Assembly (NCBI RefSeq): GCF_032884065.1
Contig: NC_088872.1
Span: 5,450,186-5,514,185 of the forward strand
DNA from: Artemia franciscana
Taxonomy: Eukaryota; Arthropoda; Branchiopoda; Anostraca; Artemiidae
Direction: 5' to 3'
Length of the DNA stretch: 64,000 nt
Below are positions 22,807 to 36,575 of the stretch, piece by piece. The first letter of the stretch is position 1. Every line of letters begins with the position of its first letter. Both the position numbers and the translations under genes were made by a program. The notes below the pieces were generated by a model, which saw only the letters and a list, made by a program, of their open reading frames with translations, was not told where the DNA came from and made no database searches.

Positions 22807-25800
22807 GTTGTTAAGGAGGCTGTGATTGTCCTTGTTTATGAAGGCTCTGCTTCAACCAAGCGAACTGTTTGTATTCACCCTGGGTAAGATTTTATCTCAG
22901 CTGGTCCAAATTTTTCTAAATGACGCTACATGTGAAGTGATTCCACTAATATTGCAAATTAAATGTATTTAGCTTTTGGGTTATGTCTACAAGAAAAGGA
23001 AAATCTCGCAGCCAAAACTGATCTTCTAGCCAAGAAAAGATTCACCTACTTCTTCCCAAAATTCTATCAAATAAGGAAGTAATCTGAAACGTCGCAAAAC
23101 CCTGCCTCTGCCAGACCTACAAACACTTTAAAGGTATTGTGACTCTTCAGTCAGAGTCCTGAACGAATGTCTCTGAAGTTCATGAGCTCGCACTTTATTC
23201 ACGACTTTAACGACTGTTTTCTTCTTATTGCTCATACTCACGTTTCAAGTTACCATCCACGTTCCTTATCACTATTAAATTAAAAAACAAACAAAGAGAA
23301 ACTAATCTATATGAGGGGAATTCCCCCCTCCCGTTCAATCCCTTCCTCTTCACGCTAAGGTTTTTTAGCACTTTTAAGAAGATTCTTATATTAATTAATC
23401 GGTCTTTTTCTTGCAGGAGTCGTTCTTAACTATTATGAACAAAAAATCAAACTTTAGCACAAAGAGCGAGGTTTTGAGGAAGCAGCAGCCCTCCTCATAT
23501 AAGGCAAAATTTCTTCCCGTTTTAAGTTTTATTTTTGCTCCTTACATATAGTTGAAAAAAAACCTGTTTTTGATTTATTTATCCTCGGAAGGTCCCTCCC
23601 ACGTGAAATACATTCTCGGACAATTCCATCCTTGCTAAAAATTCCCCCAGGAAAATTTCCTGCGGACGATTTCTCTTGAAAAATTTTTCTAGTCATGCTT
23701 TCATTTGAAAAAGCGTTCTAATTTTTAAATCATATCGTATACCCCCCCCCCGTTATTTTTCTGAAAATCCCCCTCCCCTCTCAGTGAAAAGTATCTCTCG
23801 TGGAGAATTCGCCGATTTAGTATATCTCTCCTGGAAAATCTCCCCCCACGAAAAAATCCTCCAGACAATTCCAACCTCGCGGGAAATTTCCCTCGGAACA
23901 TCTTCACATGAAAAATCGAGTCAGTAAAGAGAAAATAAGAGACCTAAAAAGAATTTCGTGTAGGAAATCTGGCGAATTTAAAAATTTTCCTGGTGAGCTC
24001 TCCCCTTCCCCGGAAATTTCTGTCCCAAGGGAAATTTCCCAGTGGAAAATGCTCCCCGGCAGAAGAATCCACCTCACCCGCCTCCCTCCTCTCCCGAAAA
24101 ATGCTGTAAACATCCCAGTAATATACTATAAATTAAGAATGGACAACAGCCCTTCGCCCAGGGGCTATGAGGGGTCATGCTATCCCCAAAGGCATAGTTA
24201 TTGGGCCCTTCAACTATGCGGTTCAAAATGGCTATTTCAAAATTTTTATCAGACGACTTCGGAGAAAAAAGGGGTGTGGTAGGGGAGTTGGTTACCCTAT
24301 AATATTTTTGGTAACGTAAAAAAAGACACTAGAACTTTTATTTTCCGTTGGAATTAACCCTCTCCTGGTACTGTTGGACCATTGGTTGGATGCAATCACC
24401 CCTGGGGAAAAAAACAAACCAACACGCATCCGTGATCTTTCTTCTTCCAAAAAAATGCAAAGTTCCACATTTTTGCATATGGGAGATTAAAACCTACAGT
24501 TGGAGTCTCTGATGCATTCAATCTGATACTGCGACTTTCATTATGATTCTTTGACTTTTGGTGGGTGTTTCTCCCTTTTTCCGACAATCGGGCAAACATA
24601 AGGAATCTTATGTATTTGGAATCAGTATGAAAAGCCAGTTTTTTTTATATAACTATTTTTATCAAAATTCTGTTTTTTAGGGCAGATGCATGTTTCACTA
24701 TATTTGTTTTCTTGCAAGTTACAGGCTGGAGATGATTAGCACAATTTAGATTAGTCATCACAAGGGTTGTGTTGTAAAATTCAGCGAACCATCACAAAGC
24801 TCCCTGCGAGCTACCATAAACTTGCAATTAAAAGTTTGGCGATCTCTTATAGAGGTTTAAGCTCATCCAATCTCACATGGGGTGCATGGTGGCTTGGCCA
24901 GTAGCAGTTTTTTCTCTGAAGGTCCGTTTTATACAAAGTCAAAATAAAAACCTAAGTTTTCTACGATAAAGCTGTTACTGCTCACACGTATGCGATCTAA
25001 AATCCCTGGAAGAAAACCCTACGCCTACTCAGCTTTTTATTGTTGTTATAGTTGGAGGATAGGGGTTTTGGTGTCAGCTTTTTCCGTGTCTTTTATCACT
25101 CAAAGAATCCTTCATCCATAAGCAACTTGTCATTAGCAACAACTGAAGCGCCCAAAATACGTTTTTATTTCTTTTTTTGTAATGTTTATGTAATTTTTAG
25201 CTTTTGGTCACAGAAGAAGGATCTTAAAGCCATACTATGGCTGTGGCTTGAACCAAGTTACATTTGACTACAGTGCAAATAATTTGCTCAGTATACAATT
25301 TGGTGATTAGGGGTATGTTGAACTTTCAAGGGTAATTTGTGTGAATGACTTGTCAGGGTGAATATCGAAGGCTAATTTTCTTAAATTAGATAAGATTAAA
25401 GCTTAGAATATGAGTTTTCCAATCTCTGCAATGAATTTGACAGAAGATAGAAATACATAATATTCTCTAGACAATCTTTGGGAGCCAATTAGCTGTGTTA
25501 CTGGCTTTTCAAATCAAATTCTCGCGTTCCTATTTTTCCGCCCACTTAATGCATTTTTGACGATAAAGCTGATGAAGAGCATGGATAATTCATCAGACAT
25601 GACATTGGAACGATTTGGGCATGGCTTTAAGTCATAACATCAATTGCGTTATTGGGGGTTAATGAAGACATAAACATAAACTTAGCTTAACGGATGCCGT
25701 GAATTAAACAAATAACAAAAAATTACCATTAGACATGAATATCAAATTTAAAACTAAACAAAGAGAAATTAGCTTTTGCAAAACTTCAAAACTAAGATAA

Positions 25801-26315
25801 GCAAAAACGACAATGAATGAAGAAATGATACTTAAAGCAAACATAACTTGACTGGGGGCCAAGCTTAAAAACGGAATTAAATCGCAACAAATATGTATTA
25901 TGCTACCATCCGTAAAATCTTTTAAAATTTTATATTCTCATTTACACCTTACTGAAAACTAAACAGATTGCTTCAGCTCAAAGTTTTTTTTTTTGTTTTC
26001 TTAGTGTTTTTTTTTTATATTTAAAAGGATTTAAGAGGAAGAGAATAGTGGTTAGAAATTTAGCCTTTTTAAAATGGTGATACTAAATTACTTGCCATTA
26101 TTTTTACACGTTGAAGGAGTTTTTCACTGCAACTAAATGTAATATTATAACTTCTAAGTTTCCCCAGACCACTTGGTCTCATTTGCGTGTTTCTGAAAAC
26201 TAGACAAAGGGCTTAAATTTTAAGATTTTTTTAAGCCGATTTGTTTCTATACCTTTGAAAGAATTGGATTGATTAGAAGAAGCTATTGATGAAATTTAAT
26301 GCATATTAGACTGAT
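22807..26315. other. Intergenic sequence with C-rich and dispersed repeats
   Basis: No gene recognised. From 23580 to 24110 there is a series of short GGAAATTTCCC- and CCTCCC-type motifs, a degenerate C-rich repeat. From about 24120 to 24690 there is a block beginning GGACAACAGCCCTTCGCCCA and later CACGCATCCGTGATCTTTCT. It looks like a dispersed repeat that I associate with branchiopod genomes, unverified. The 24700-26315 stretch shows nothing I can name. Confidence 0.5.
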
Positions 26316-26876
26316 AAAATTGAATTGATACCGCTATTTAAAAAAAAACTATTCTAGGAAGTTTCAGTAGTACTTTTTTTCATCTAATACTGTTGTATTT
26401 TTTTTTATTTCATAAAAAGACAGAATTCGACAAAATAGATGTGCTTTCAGTAAAGCGCAAGAAAATTTAATATTACCTGTGAAATATATAAGTAATATAT
26501 TTTTATTTATGACAAATCTGTTTCGTACTTCAGGATTTTATTTAATAACATTTATAATTTAGGAATACTCAGGCTTATTGGTACTACTGTGTACTCTTCA
26601 ATCATATAGGTAAAAATTAATATAAGCCATGTATAAGCCTAGTTTAACAAATCTATCTTTACACTAAAACATCTATGAAACTTTTGTTTAAAACGGGCTC
26701 TTACCACAATTTGAACCCCTTGCTTTGAGTTAAGTACCAAACTATGGCGAAAATCAAATACTATTTGTGATTTTTTACTAGGTGCTTTTTATTTCACTAC
26801 GATTTTATCCCAATGTCATTTCCAATTTTGTGATCAGCAACCTCAGAAACTATGTTAGTGCAAGATTTGGTGAAAA
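26316..26876 (+). repeat. Mosaic segment B, source copy
   Basis: About 561 bp recur as the reverse complement at about 34825-35385 (sum about 61701), with two or three substitutions noticed. A shorter, older relative of 26465-26550 lies at about 45793-45880, so part of it belongs to a dispersed repeat. Confidence 0.9.
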
Positions 26877-27474
26877 TCTAGCGTATTTGTCTGATAGAAT
26901 ACTGGCTATATAATGTCTTTTGGTTTTAGACTTATATTCGTATGGGTGTCTCAGATTTGTAATTCAAAATCTCCAAAATTCTTTAATGTCTGGAAAAAAG
27001 ATATTAATTTTGGTGAACAAAATTATTTCTAGGAGTTTTAATACATTTAAATAAGGAATATGGTAGATTCAAAAGAATCAAACACTTTAATTTTTATTCT
27101 CAATAGTAGAAATCAATTTTTCAAAAAAAAAAAAAAAAAATACTAATTGCTTGAGGTAAAATCGCCTATAGCTTAAAGAGAAGGAAATGTAGTCACAATT
27201 TCCGTGCTGATGGAACAGAAATTTACGATGGGAGAAGCAAAATATTTCCTTTTAAAATCCGGATTTTAATCCTTTATTGATTATTAAAGCCAATTTTAAA
27301 ACAATTTTGTAATTTAAAATTCGTAGACAGGCAGTCATAATAAATTATCGAATCTATAAAACTAATTTATTGCCAAAAAAAAGAATGATTTATCGATTGT
27401 TTGAATTTTTTTTTTTTGCATTGTAGCGATACTATCTACATTGCACTCATACTTCAAATATTATCCATATTATT

Positions 27475-27476
<2 letters not shown>

Positions 27477-27560
<84 letters not shown>
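27477..27560. repeat. (TA)n microsatellite
   Basis: About 42 TA dinucleotides. The Ile/Tyr repeat frames that cross it are artefacts of the repeat. Confidence 0.97.
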
Positions 27561-27562
<2 letters not shown>

Positions 27563-29039
27563 ATGTATAATATCCATACTTTATCCATATATAAACATTT
27601 TTCATTATTTACAACTTATACGAACTCTGTCTAAACTCTATTCTTCAACTCTGTCTAGAGGACTTGTTATAGGCTTATCATAGAAAACCAAACGTATTTT
27701 AATGACGATATCCATTTTGGAGGCCCCAGTACATCATAAGCTGATCAAAATATTGATACAGCGGAGAAAATTGTTATGGGGAATTATGTGGTGTCATTAT
27801 TATAGAAATTACTAAGGATTTAGTTGTATGAATCATACCATGCCATGCAATCTTTTTGGATGTGAAACATATAGCAGTGTTGCTTTGAAAGCTCCCATTT
27901 TGGCAAAAGCACTATTGCCAGAGCATTCCTAAGGTTCTGCTGAACGACGTCAAATTTGTCCAAATCTGTTTTATACTCAGAAGACTTGGCTCCCTTTGGC
28001 TTTTCTTGATTCATGAAACTGAAAAGGCCCATGGAAGGACGCTGATTGCCAAGACAAGGGGAGTAAAGATCAAAACGGTGGGACAGCGCCAGCCAATGTC
28101 AAAAAGTTCATATCAGAAGTGCATTGAAGATCCGAAAAGTGGTCAAAAAAGCATATTATATCTTTTGGATCACATTGAATGGGATAAACGACCGTTGCTG
28201 AATAAACAAATATTTTTCAAGAAAAACAAAATTCAACTTTTTATTTGGACAAACCTTGTACATGTAGACAAGTTGTCTTGATAAACAAGAATTATTTAGA
28301 GTAGAATTACATATTAGCTCAATTAGTATGCTGCTCGATTATTTAGCCAAACAAATACTCTTCATAGAGCGTTTTTATCTTGGTAATTTAATATAGTTTT
28401 TCACGAATAGCAAAACTTTCTGCGAAAAGACCAGGTTTTCGCTCGTATGTGCAAGCTCCTAAAATGCTGAGAGAAAACATAACGTGCGGCCCCCCAACTC
28501 TTTTATGAAGAGATAGCAGAATTAAATCTAGGTTTATCGTTTACAGGTAAAAAACTTTTTTATTCTTGTTTTGTTATATAGGACTGTTCATGGGTATTTT
28601 CATCCTGAATGTTTATAGTAAAAAAGTTCATAGTAAACTTTTCTGTCACGTAGCAAACATTTCGGCATCAAAATGTTTCTGTTGCTGATCTAGGCTATTA
28701 GGCTATATGGTTTTTTAATTGGTATGTAGGTTAGTAAATTGTAAAAGTTAAAAATAAAAGTCTACAACCTTTTGGATCTATGTGCATCACCTGAATTATT
28801 AGCATATATTTATCCCTTATAAGAATTTCAGTTTATCCAGTGACCATCCTTCTGAAGCTCTATGGAAGATTTACCTTTGGACAGGGTATAAAATTACCCA
28901 ATGTACTTTTATTTTTGATTTCTCTCAATTAATCTTGGGCTACACCTTCAGGGCTCCCTAACACCTTTGAACACCACACTGAAAAATCTTCAATGAGGAA
29001 GTTGACTTCCATAATTTATCCAAAATGGAGTTGATAGGG
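27561..29039. other. Intergenic sequence, no supported gene; contains mosaic segment C
   Basis: An open frame at 28006-28281 (91 codons, Lys-rich) has no recognisable domain and no splice-site context, and I leave it uncalled. The stretch 28705-28907 is segment C, repeated inverted at 36887-37089. The remainder shows nothing I can name. Confidence 0.5.
28705..28907 (+). repeat. Mosaic segment C, source copy
   Basis: 203 bp recur as the reverse complement at 36887-37089 (coordinates sum to 65794). Both edges are abrupt, breaking off within one base of the last match. Confidence 0.9.
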
Positions 29040-29045
29040 TATTTT

Positions 29046-30428
29046 TTGGTAAAATTGTAGTTTAATGACTTCTTGCTACCTTGGAAAGGGGTTAGGTTAG
29101 GAAAATGAAACTTTTAGGGATAGGTCTAAAGGCTAAAGTGTGTCTTGGGAAGGTATTTTGTAGTTCCCATCTCTACACATTCTCCCTCTAGAGGGTCCTG
29201 AAATTCACCTACATGACAGGTCTATACCTATTGAGATTTTGACAAAACAACATTTTACCTTAATTTTTAGTTCCCAGCTGTTTTTTTGGTAAAATTCTAG
29301 TTAATTGACATTTGGCTATCTCAGAAAGGGATTAGGTTAGGAAAATGAAACTTTCAGGCATGAGTCTAAAGAATAAAGTATGCCCTGGGAAGGTATTTTG
29401 AAGTACCCACCTCCACTCATTCTCCCTCTAGAGGGCCCTGACCTTTAAAAATATGTGTGTTATAAAGGTGAAATTTTGCAAAATAGATCTTCTGCTTGAA
29501 TGGAAGTACAACAAAATTGTTTTCAGCTTCACAACTTTGCTCAATCCCAATTTATGAGGTTTTAAAGATATGTAAATACATTTCCTAAATTTTGGAAAAA
29601 AAACTTGATATGGTTAGAATTCTACTCAAATAACAGGAATTGTATTTTCAAAACTAAAGGCAGAAAACAGGCAACTGGTAACTAGAAAATTAAGGTAAAA
29701 TGTTGTTTGGTCAAAATTTTAATAGGTATAAACCTGTCATGTAGGCCAATTTCAGGGCCCTCTAGAGAGAGAAGGAGTGGAGAGGAGTACTTCAAAATAC
29801 CTTCCTGGGACATACTTTAGCCTTTAGACCCATCCCTGAAAGTTCCATTTTCCTAACCTAACCCCTTTCTAAGATAGCCAAAAGTCAATCAACTAGAATT
29901 TTACTCCCTTTACTCTGCCTTTAGTTCTGGAAATATAATACCTGTTATTTGAGCTGAAAACAATTTTGTTGTACTTCATTCAAGCAGAAGATCTATTTTG
30001 CAAGATTTTACCTTTATAACACACATATTTTTAAAGGTCAGGGCCCTCTAGAGGAAGAATGAGTAGAGGCGGGTACTTCAAAATACCTTCCAAGGACATA
30101 CTTTAGTCTTTAGGCTCATGCCTGAAAGTTTCATTTTCCTAACCTAACCCCTTTCTGAGATAGCCAGAAGTCAATTAACTAAATTTTACCAAAAAAGCAA
30201 CTGGGAACTGAAAATTAAGGTAAAATGTTGTTTTGTCAAAATTTCAATTAATATAGACCTGTCATGTAGGCAAATTTCAGGACCCTCTGAGGGAGAGGGA
30301 GTGGAGGTAGGTACTTCAAATGTCTTCCTGGGACACATTTTAGCCTGTAGACCCAACCCCAAAAGTTTCATTTTCCTAACCTAACCCCTTTCTGAGATAG
30401 CAAGAAGTCACTTAACTAGAATTTTACT
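29046..30428. repeat. Foldback (nested inverted) repeat
   Basis: Two related units in + orientation (A at 29046-29280, B at 29286-29527) are followed by linker C to 29665. Inverted copies follow: A' at 29671-29905, B' at about 29954-30190 and A' at 30191-30428. Shared landmarks are GGGTTAGGTTAGGAAAATGA, AAGGTATTTTGAAGTACC, TCCCTCTAGAGGGCCCTGA and AAACAACATTTTACCTTAAT. Members differ by roughly one base in ten. The transcript or single strand could fold into a hairpin with arms of about 500 bases. A further diverged half-copy is at 46808-47385. Confidence 0.88.
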
Positions 30429-30448
30429 GTTAAAGCATCAGAATGGCT

Positions 30449-33400
30449 AATATTTGAAAGAGAAAATATAGTTGCACTACTTCCATAATTCATTATTTCT
30501 TATATACATATTCTAATTGTCTTCCAAACTTTTTAGCAGAAAATATAGCATTTCTGCTGGTCCAAAAGTATTTGTTTCAAGGGAGGCAAATATCTTTGAC
30601 CATCCTTTGCCTTCCCATTTTACTCCTTACTTTTTTTTAGGAAGCTTCTTGAAACCAAAAAAGATCAATAAGATCTAACAGATGAAGATTAAGGTCATTC
30701 TAGGGATCCTAATTTTTAGTTTTGAAGAGGATATCAAAGAATGTTTTATAGATGTTCAAACTAACAAAGAGGAGAAGACATATGCCCATCAAATTGGTTC
30801 TTTAGACATACAGTAACTCCAGACTTCAAGTAGGGGAAACCAGGCCTCATTAGGATGCCAAAATTCAAAAGACCATTACTTCACTTTTAATAGACCTTCC
30901 CTTAATATCTTTAGCTCAACGTAATTATACTGGCATACATTTTCATTCTTCAGAATTAGAAGTTACTTGTCAATAAATCAACTTAAAAAAAATAAAATAA
31001 ATAAAAACAACATTATTGGATGTGTCCCAACATGGGAAGATCATAAGCCAAGATTGGGAAACCCTTTGGCCCAGGTTAGGACATTGTATGAATTATAACC
31101 TATTTCTTGTTTTAAGCAAATTTATTGAAAATGCATAGTAAAGTACAAATACATAGATAATGAAAAGTTGTTTTGCACTCAACAAATTTCTCCTCTTAGC
31201 TTGACATTAGAAGACAAAAAGGGTTTTTGCCTAGATGTTGTCCCCTTGTTAACAGTTGGAGAAAGAAGAACAACAACTATTCTGTTATGATTCACCATCT
31301 TTGTATCAGGCATAGATGGATAGATAAATTTTAACACACATTTTTGAGACTTCCTCAAGTAATAACTTTGCAGTCACCATCTTCTTCACCACTTAGTTTT
31401 TCAACTATGTTACCAATGTAAAAGGAAGTGGTGTTTTTACATTGAATTAGTGGAGGACCAAGGTTCCAGCTTGGAGATTCTGGGTATTTCTTCAAAGATT
31501 GGAGAGACATTGACAGGTTTCATGAATCAAAATCAGGAAAACTCTGTGAATCATTTATTTCATCAGGCAATCACTCGTAAGCCTTCCTTGCTATCACTCT
31601 TATGTTTTCGAGTTGACCAAGGATCTTTTTTGCTGGATCAGCATGTTTTGCTCAATAATAATAATAAAGATTGATTATGAAACTTAACTTAAATGAATAC
31701 TGAATGACCTCAGAAAAGATATTACACTTCTTCAAAACCAAATTTTCAGGCTAAAGAAGCAAACTTTTAGCATGAAGACAACTGTGGCTGAGACAATGAT
31801 GTCTGCAAATAATATATAGAACTACTAGTTGGACAGTGTTGCCACTGCCAGCCTAACCTTCAGTAGTTTCCCAAAATTGAAATTGTCCCAGTGTGGGCTG
31901 GTCATTCAGCAAAAATGACATTCCTTTTATAAGGTGGCAGAAGAAGTCCATGAGTATGTTTATTGGTAAAGACAACAGAACAAAATGGTTCAAGCAGCCA
32001 CTGTCAACATCATGTTCTTGCTCCTCCAATGTAATATCACACTTACACGTTGTTCAAGGGCCATCCAGGGTTGTGGGAATTCTCAGCAAGAACATTGACA
32101 AGCTTCCAGTTGTATATCCTCCACACAGGGATCATGAGGATGGATCTACATTCTTTGGTTTTGCTAAGAAGAACACTATTGAATTGTATATGCATAGGAA
32201 GTACAAAACAGTAAGTTTGATCTCTAACCAACATGATAGATACAAACTTTTGGCAAGCCAGAGATAGTCAAATTTTGCAACACAATTAAATCTGGCATGG
32301 ACAATTTATATCAGACATATGTCAACTACCTTGTCAGTACTGGCCATGTGCAGTCTTCTTTGCAAAGGTAGATATTGCAGGTATAAATAAAGGAGTAATT
32401 GTCAATACAACACAAAGCCAGGAAATATATTTTAGCACCAATAGATCATCACACAGCTGGAACTAATCCTGTAGGAAACCTTATTTGGTGGTTAGAGTAT
32501 TCACTAACTCTCTTCCTCAAGAACTTTTTAAAGTTAGTGTTCTATATTGTTAAAATTAAGTCTACATTCTGGCCACAAAAATGTGCAGTGCATTTTCTAT
32601 CCTCACTGACTGGAAGAGGACCAGGGTCTACACATCTGCAAAAAAGGGCACTGCAAGGAGCACCTCAGCAAACTGTTCAGAAATGCATTTAGAGGAATCT
32701 CCAATCTTATAGTATCATAAAAAAATTTATTTGCTCAGGGGAAATGCACTTCTTTTTTCTATGGATGCCAGGAAAACATGTGTATATTTTTTTTTAAAAT
32801 TTAACTTTTGTAAAACAGAACTGTCTTGAAAGCATAAATTTCTTGTAATCAGTGCTTTTCTTTGTGTTTATTTTCTCTATTTTTTCCTGCTATTTTATTT
32901 ATGTTATTAGTGGAATAAGTACTAATCCATACTAACAGCATAAGAAAAGGAAGGAAATGGGACAGAAATTTGTCATATATGTGTTGCCTCAACTCTGATG
33001 TTTGCTTATTGGTAATTACTGATGTTTGCTTATTGCTTATTGGTAAAGATGATCCTGGATATTTCTTGTATATATTCTTATTTTATCTAATTTTCTTTTT
33101 GCTTAAACATGGGCTTCTCTGTAGTCATCAATATGTTCAAATTTCCAGAGTTTGAGGTACAGTAATTATCTTTGAAAAAATCTACTTTCTTAACACAACG
33201 TTTTCTGTGCAGAGAGCCCTTTCAACTAATATCAAGGCACACTTGGGCCAAAATTATCATCTCATGCATCCAAGTTTGCTTAGCTCTTTCTTAGCACTCT
33301 TTATTTTTTGGTAGTCTTAATCTTTGTTATTGTGTGTGCTTTGTTGCTCTCTCTGGAAATACCCTCTTATATATTCCATTTCACTGAAAATTCTTGTTAT

Positions 33401-34094
33401 ATCCTTCTTCACTGGAAAAGATTTTGAAAATATACAAGAGAATGCTATGATAGCTGTCCCACCAGTAAAGTGCAAAACATAGACTGTTGTATTTAGAGCA
33501 ATGGGCTAATGTAGTTTGGACTTGTTATTTGCTAGTGTTTTTTTTTCTATACTATCAGCAATTGGGAACAAGCCTCTTTGGTCTTTTTCTCTTCCTATGT
33601 GTGGGGAAGGGAGGAAAAGCTTGAAAGGCAGGGTCCAGCAGGTAATCAGTTATTAATGTGTCAGGACAGTTCTGGATATCAAAAATCTGACAATCTATTG
33701 GGTATAATGTGTTTGTTAAGACCCTTAAAGATTTATTCTGGATCCAAATTTCAGGTAATGAAATATGTTGCTAATGTTGTTCCATGTTTGGAAAAACAGC
33801 AAGTTCATGATGGTTTATGGACTATGTTTCATAAATAGTTTGCTTATTTAAAATGGAAATTTGTCATTGAAAGAAATCTATGTAAATGTATCCTTATATT
33901 AAAATCAAACCTTTGTTCTTGAGACTTGCAAACCCAAAAGATAAAAAAGGGAAAAATTAAGGACATGCTGGCTTGTATAAGGGACTCCTTGTTTTTTGTG
34001 TCTAAAAGACAGAAGGCCCTACCTTCTCAAAGGGCAATCCTTTGTAATATTGGTCAAAAGAACCCTCTCCCAGGATAAAATGAAATATTTTACC
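30449..34094 (+). repeat. 3.65-kb segmental duplication, copy 1
   Basis: Nearly identical in direct orientation to 38293-41943. Differences seen are a few substitutions (for example near 31952 and 33600) and T-run length changes. An upstream 210-bp piece (29456-29665) matches 38068-38277. Open frames at 31450-31674, 31893-32267, 32399-32692 and 33578-33838 are present in both copies, although the last starts later in copy 2. None has a domain I recognise. The sequence lacks long open frames and could be a decayed mobile element or a non-coding locus. At 34094 the match stops abruptly and inverted segment A begins. Confidence 0.93.
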
Positions 34095-34095
34095 G

Positions 34096-34804
34096 AAAGA
34101 ATGTATTAGAATTTTTTTAAGTCTTGAAAAATCGATTCAATCAACGCTTTTCAAGAATTTACAAACATTTTGATTGTAACATGGTTCATCACATCTCCTT
34201 ACTAATACTGAAGAGGAGATGGGGCTGATCGATTTTCTAGCGATCTTTCATTAAAAATAACCCACTTCAAGTACTAAAAATATTCATCCTTTCGACCCTA
34301 AACAAAAATATGTAATTTTGGCTCAGGTTGGGCTACAAGTTGATGCAATGTCCAGCTCTACATATCCGTACAAAGTTTTTTTTCAGCATGATTTTAGATG
34401 GAAATAAAAACAGAAAGAAGTTGACGACGAAAGTTTGGACAACCGGATTCGAATGGCCAGTACAACCTATGAGCCTAACATTAAAAAAATTGTTAAGGGC
34501 AAAACAAGTAAAGCCCCTCACATTCCAATATGTTTTTTGAAAGTAAAACAGTTCGAAATAGGGATGGAACCTTTTTATTGACAGTGAATAGCAATAAAAT
34601 TATTTAACTGGATATTTCGAACACATATACAGTGTTCATCATCAGCAGTTTTACTGTTATGATGAACACTGTATATGTGTTTGAAATATCCAGTTAAATA
34701 ATTTTATTTCTATTCACTGTCAATAAAAAGGTTTCGTACCTATTTCGAACTGTTTTACTTTCGTCATGGAAAGGCAGTGTGGTCTTCGAAGTTAAATATG
34801 TTTT
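34096..34804 (-). repeat. Mosaic segment A, inverted copy
   Basis: Reverse complement of 22098-22806, joined to the 3.65-kb duplication with no more than a couple of bases between. It carries a second copy of the palindromic element in the same flank, including one copy of its target site. It therefore arose by copying of the locus and not by transposition. Confidence 0.92.
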
Positions 34805-34824
34805 AACTTGACGTTTAAATAACG

Positions 34825-35385
34825 TTTTCACCAAATCTTGCACTAACATAGTTTCTGAGGTTGCTGATCACAAAATTGGAAATGACATTGGGATAAAATC
34901 GTAGTGAAATAAAAAGCACCTAGTAAAAAATCACAAATAGTATTTGATTTTCGCCATAGTTTGGTACTTAACTCAAAGCAAGGGGTTCAAATTGTGGTAA
35001 GAGCCCGTTTTAAACAAAAGTTTCATAGATGTTTTAGTGTAAAGATAGATTTGTTAAACTAGACTTATACATGGCTTATATTAATTTTTATCTATATGAT
35101 TGAAGAGTACACAGTAGTACCAATAAGCCTGAGTATTCCTAAATTATAAATGTTATTAAATAAAATCCTGAAGTACGAAACAGATTTGTCATAAATAAAA
35201 ATATATTACTTATATATTTCACAGGTAATATTAAATTTTCTTGCGCTTTACTGAAAGCACATCTATTTTGTCGAATTCTGTCTTTTTATGAAATAAAAAA
35301 AAAATACAACAGTATTAGATGAAAAAAAGTACTACTGAAACTTCCTAGAATAGTTTTTTTTTAAATAGCGGTATCAATTCAATTT
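34825..35385 (-). repeat. Mosaic segment B, inverted copy
   Basis: Reverse complement of 26316-26876, about 20 bases after the end of segment A. In the source region segments A and B are 3.5 kb apart, so the DNA between them was skipped. Confidence 0.9.
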
Positions 35386-36575
35386 TCTACTTTTAAGTAG
35401 AATGGAGGGGAGCATTAGCAGATATAGGAACATCTCTGAAACGTCAATATGAACATGGGAATAAAGTAAGCACAGAAGAAAAAAAAACGTTTTTCACATT
35501 TATTTTAAGCTGATACTGTCGCTTTTGCTGGGTAAGATTAAAATCCAGAAGGGACTAGCAAACCCTCCTTCAGGGGAGAAAATGAACTCTGAGAACTTCT
35601 AAAACCACAAATTCTGGCAGAAAAAGAAACCATAAAACAGTAACGATTTATGGTTGGGGTCACACACCAAAGAAATTTTACATTCATTTTTGTCTTCACT
35701 TAAGAGTTCTATTATATGCACAAAATAACCCTACTTTAAACGATATCCAAGCATCTTTTCTTTTATGGAGTGCAAACAGGACACTTCCTCCAAAATGCAA
35801 CCCTGTCCACTTTATGTTCAAAAATTGCTCCATTCTGACCTTTAAAATGTGATACCTGCAGCCAAGGCCGTATTTAGGGGAGGGATAGGGGGGGGGGTCT
35901 GAACTCCCACCCTTCAGAATGTTTGTCTGACCCGCAAAAACGTAATAAAAAGATATAAAAACACATTTTTGATGAGTTTTTTAAAGCTCTTTTTTGGTCA
36001 ACCCCCCCCCCCCCCCCACCAGGACAAACATCCTGGATAAAGTCCAGCCTTTAACCCACGAGACATTGAATATCTCAGGCTTTTTAAGCAATTAAAACAC
36101 ATTCTGATGTATTTTTTAAAGCTTTTTTTCCAACTCCCCCTCTTTTGTCGATGAAACATTGAATACCTAAGGTTTTTTTTATGTAATTTAGCAGAAAATT
36201 GAGTTCTATTGACACGATCTTAGGATGAAACCACGCTAATTTCTAAACAGATATATCATTAGAAAAGAAATATCTTTTCTTGTTTTAGTTCAATATCAGC
36301 AAAGTGTCAGGTTTTAGGCTCCAATGTCTCCTCGTCCTGTTTAGAGAGTGAATTAACTGGTACAAGGAACATACCATCGACAGTGGCCCATTTTTCCCAT
36401 TTTTCAACTTGTTCCTTCCTTCTTTTTCTGATTAATGGTTGTTCAGAAGCCTTGTTATCTCCTCCTGATTCTCAACCACCCATGTCGTGCACACACAAGT
36501 GGAAAGTTGAAAACTTCTAAGAAACTCTCTTAATTATGTCTTCCAGGTTTTGTTAGGGAATGTTACATGGCTAGC
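35386..36575. other. Intergenic sequence with a G/C-run dispersed repeat
   Basis: No gene recognised. At about 35866-36200 a repeat begins GCCAAGGCCGTATTTAGGGG, with a G run near 35891 and a C run at 36003-36017. AAAACACATTTTTGATG-type blocks recur about 130 bases apart, suggesting a small internal tandem duplication. No source elsewhere in the window was found for this part of the mosaic interval. Confidence 0.5.

Noticed and set aside
27401..27683. Ile/Tyr repeat proteins
   Set aside because: These are translations of a (TA)n microsatellite.
28006..28281. 91-codon open frame as a gene
   Set aside because: No domain, no splice or promoter context, Lys/Ile-rich as expected from AT-rich sequence, and no copy elsewhere in the window.
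29090..30390. TTAGGTTAGG, the arthropod telomere unit twice, and its reverse complement
   Set aside because: It occurs once per unit of the foldback repeat, always in the same context, and never as a longer array. It is part of that repeat and not a telomeric insertion.
31893..32267. 124-codon open frame conserved in both copies of the 3.65-kb duplication
   Set aside because: Conservation is explained by the recent duplication of the whole segment. I could not match it to transposase families such as piggyBac by eye, so I do not call a product.
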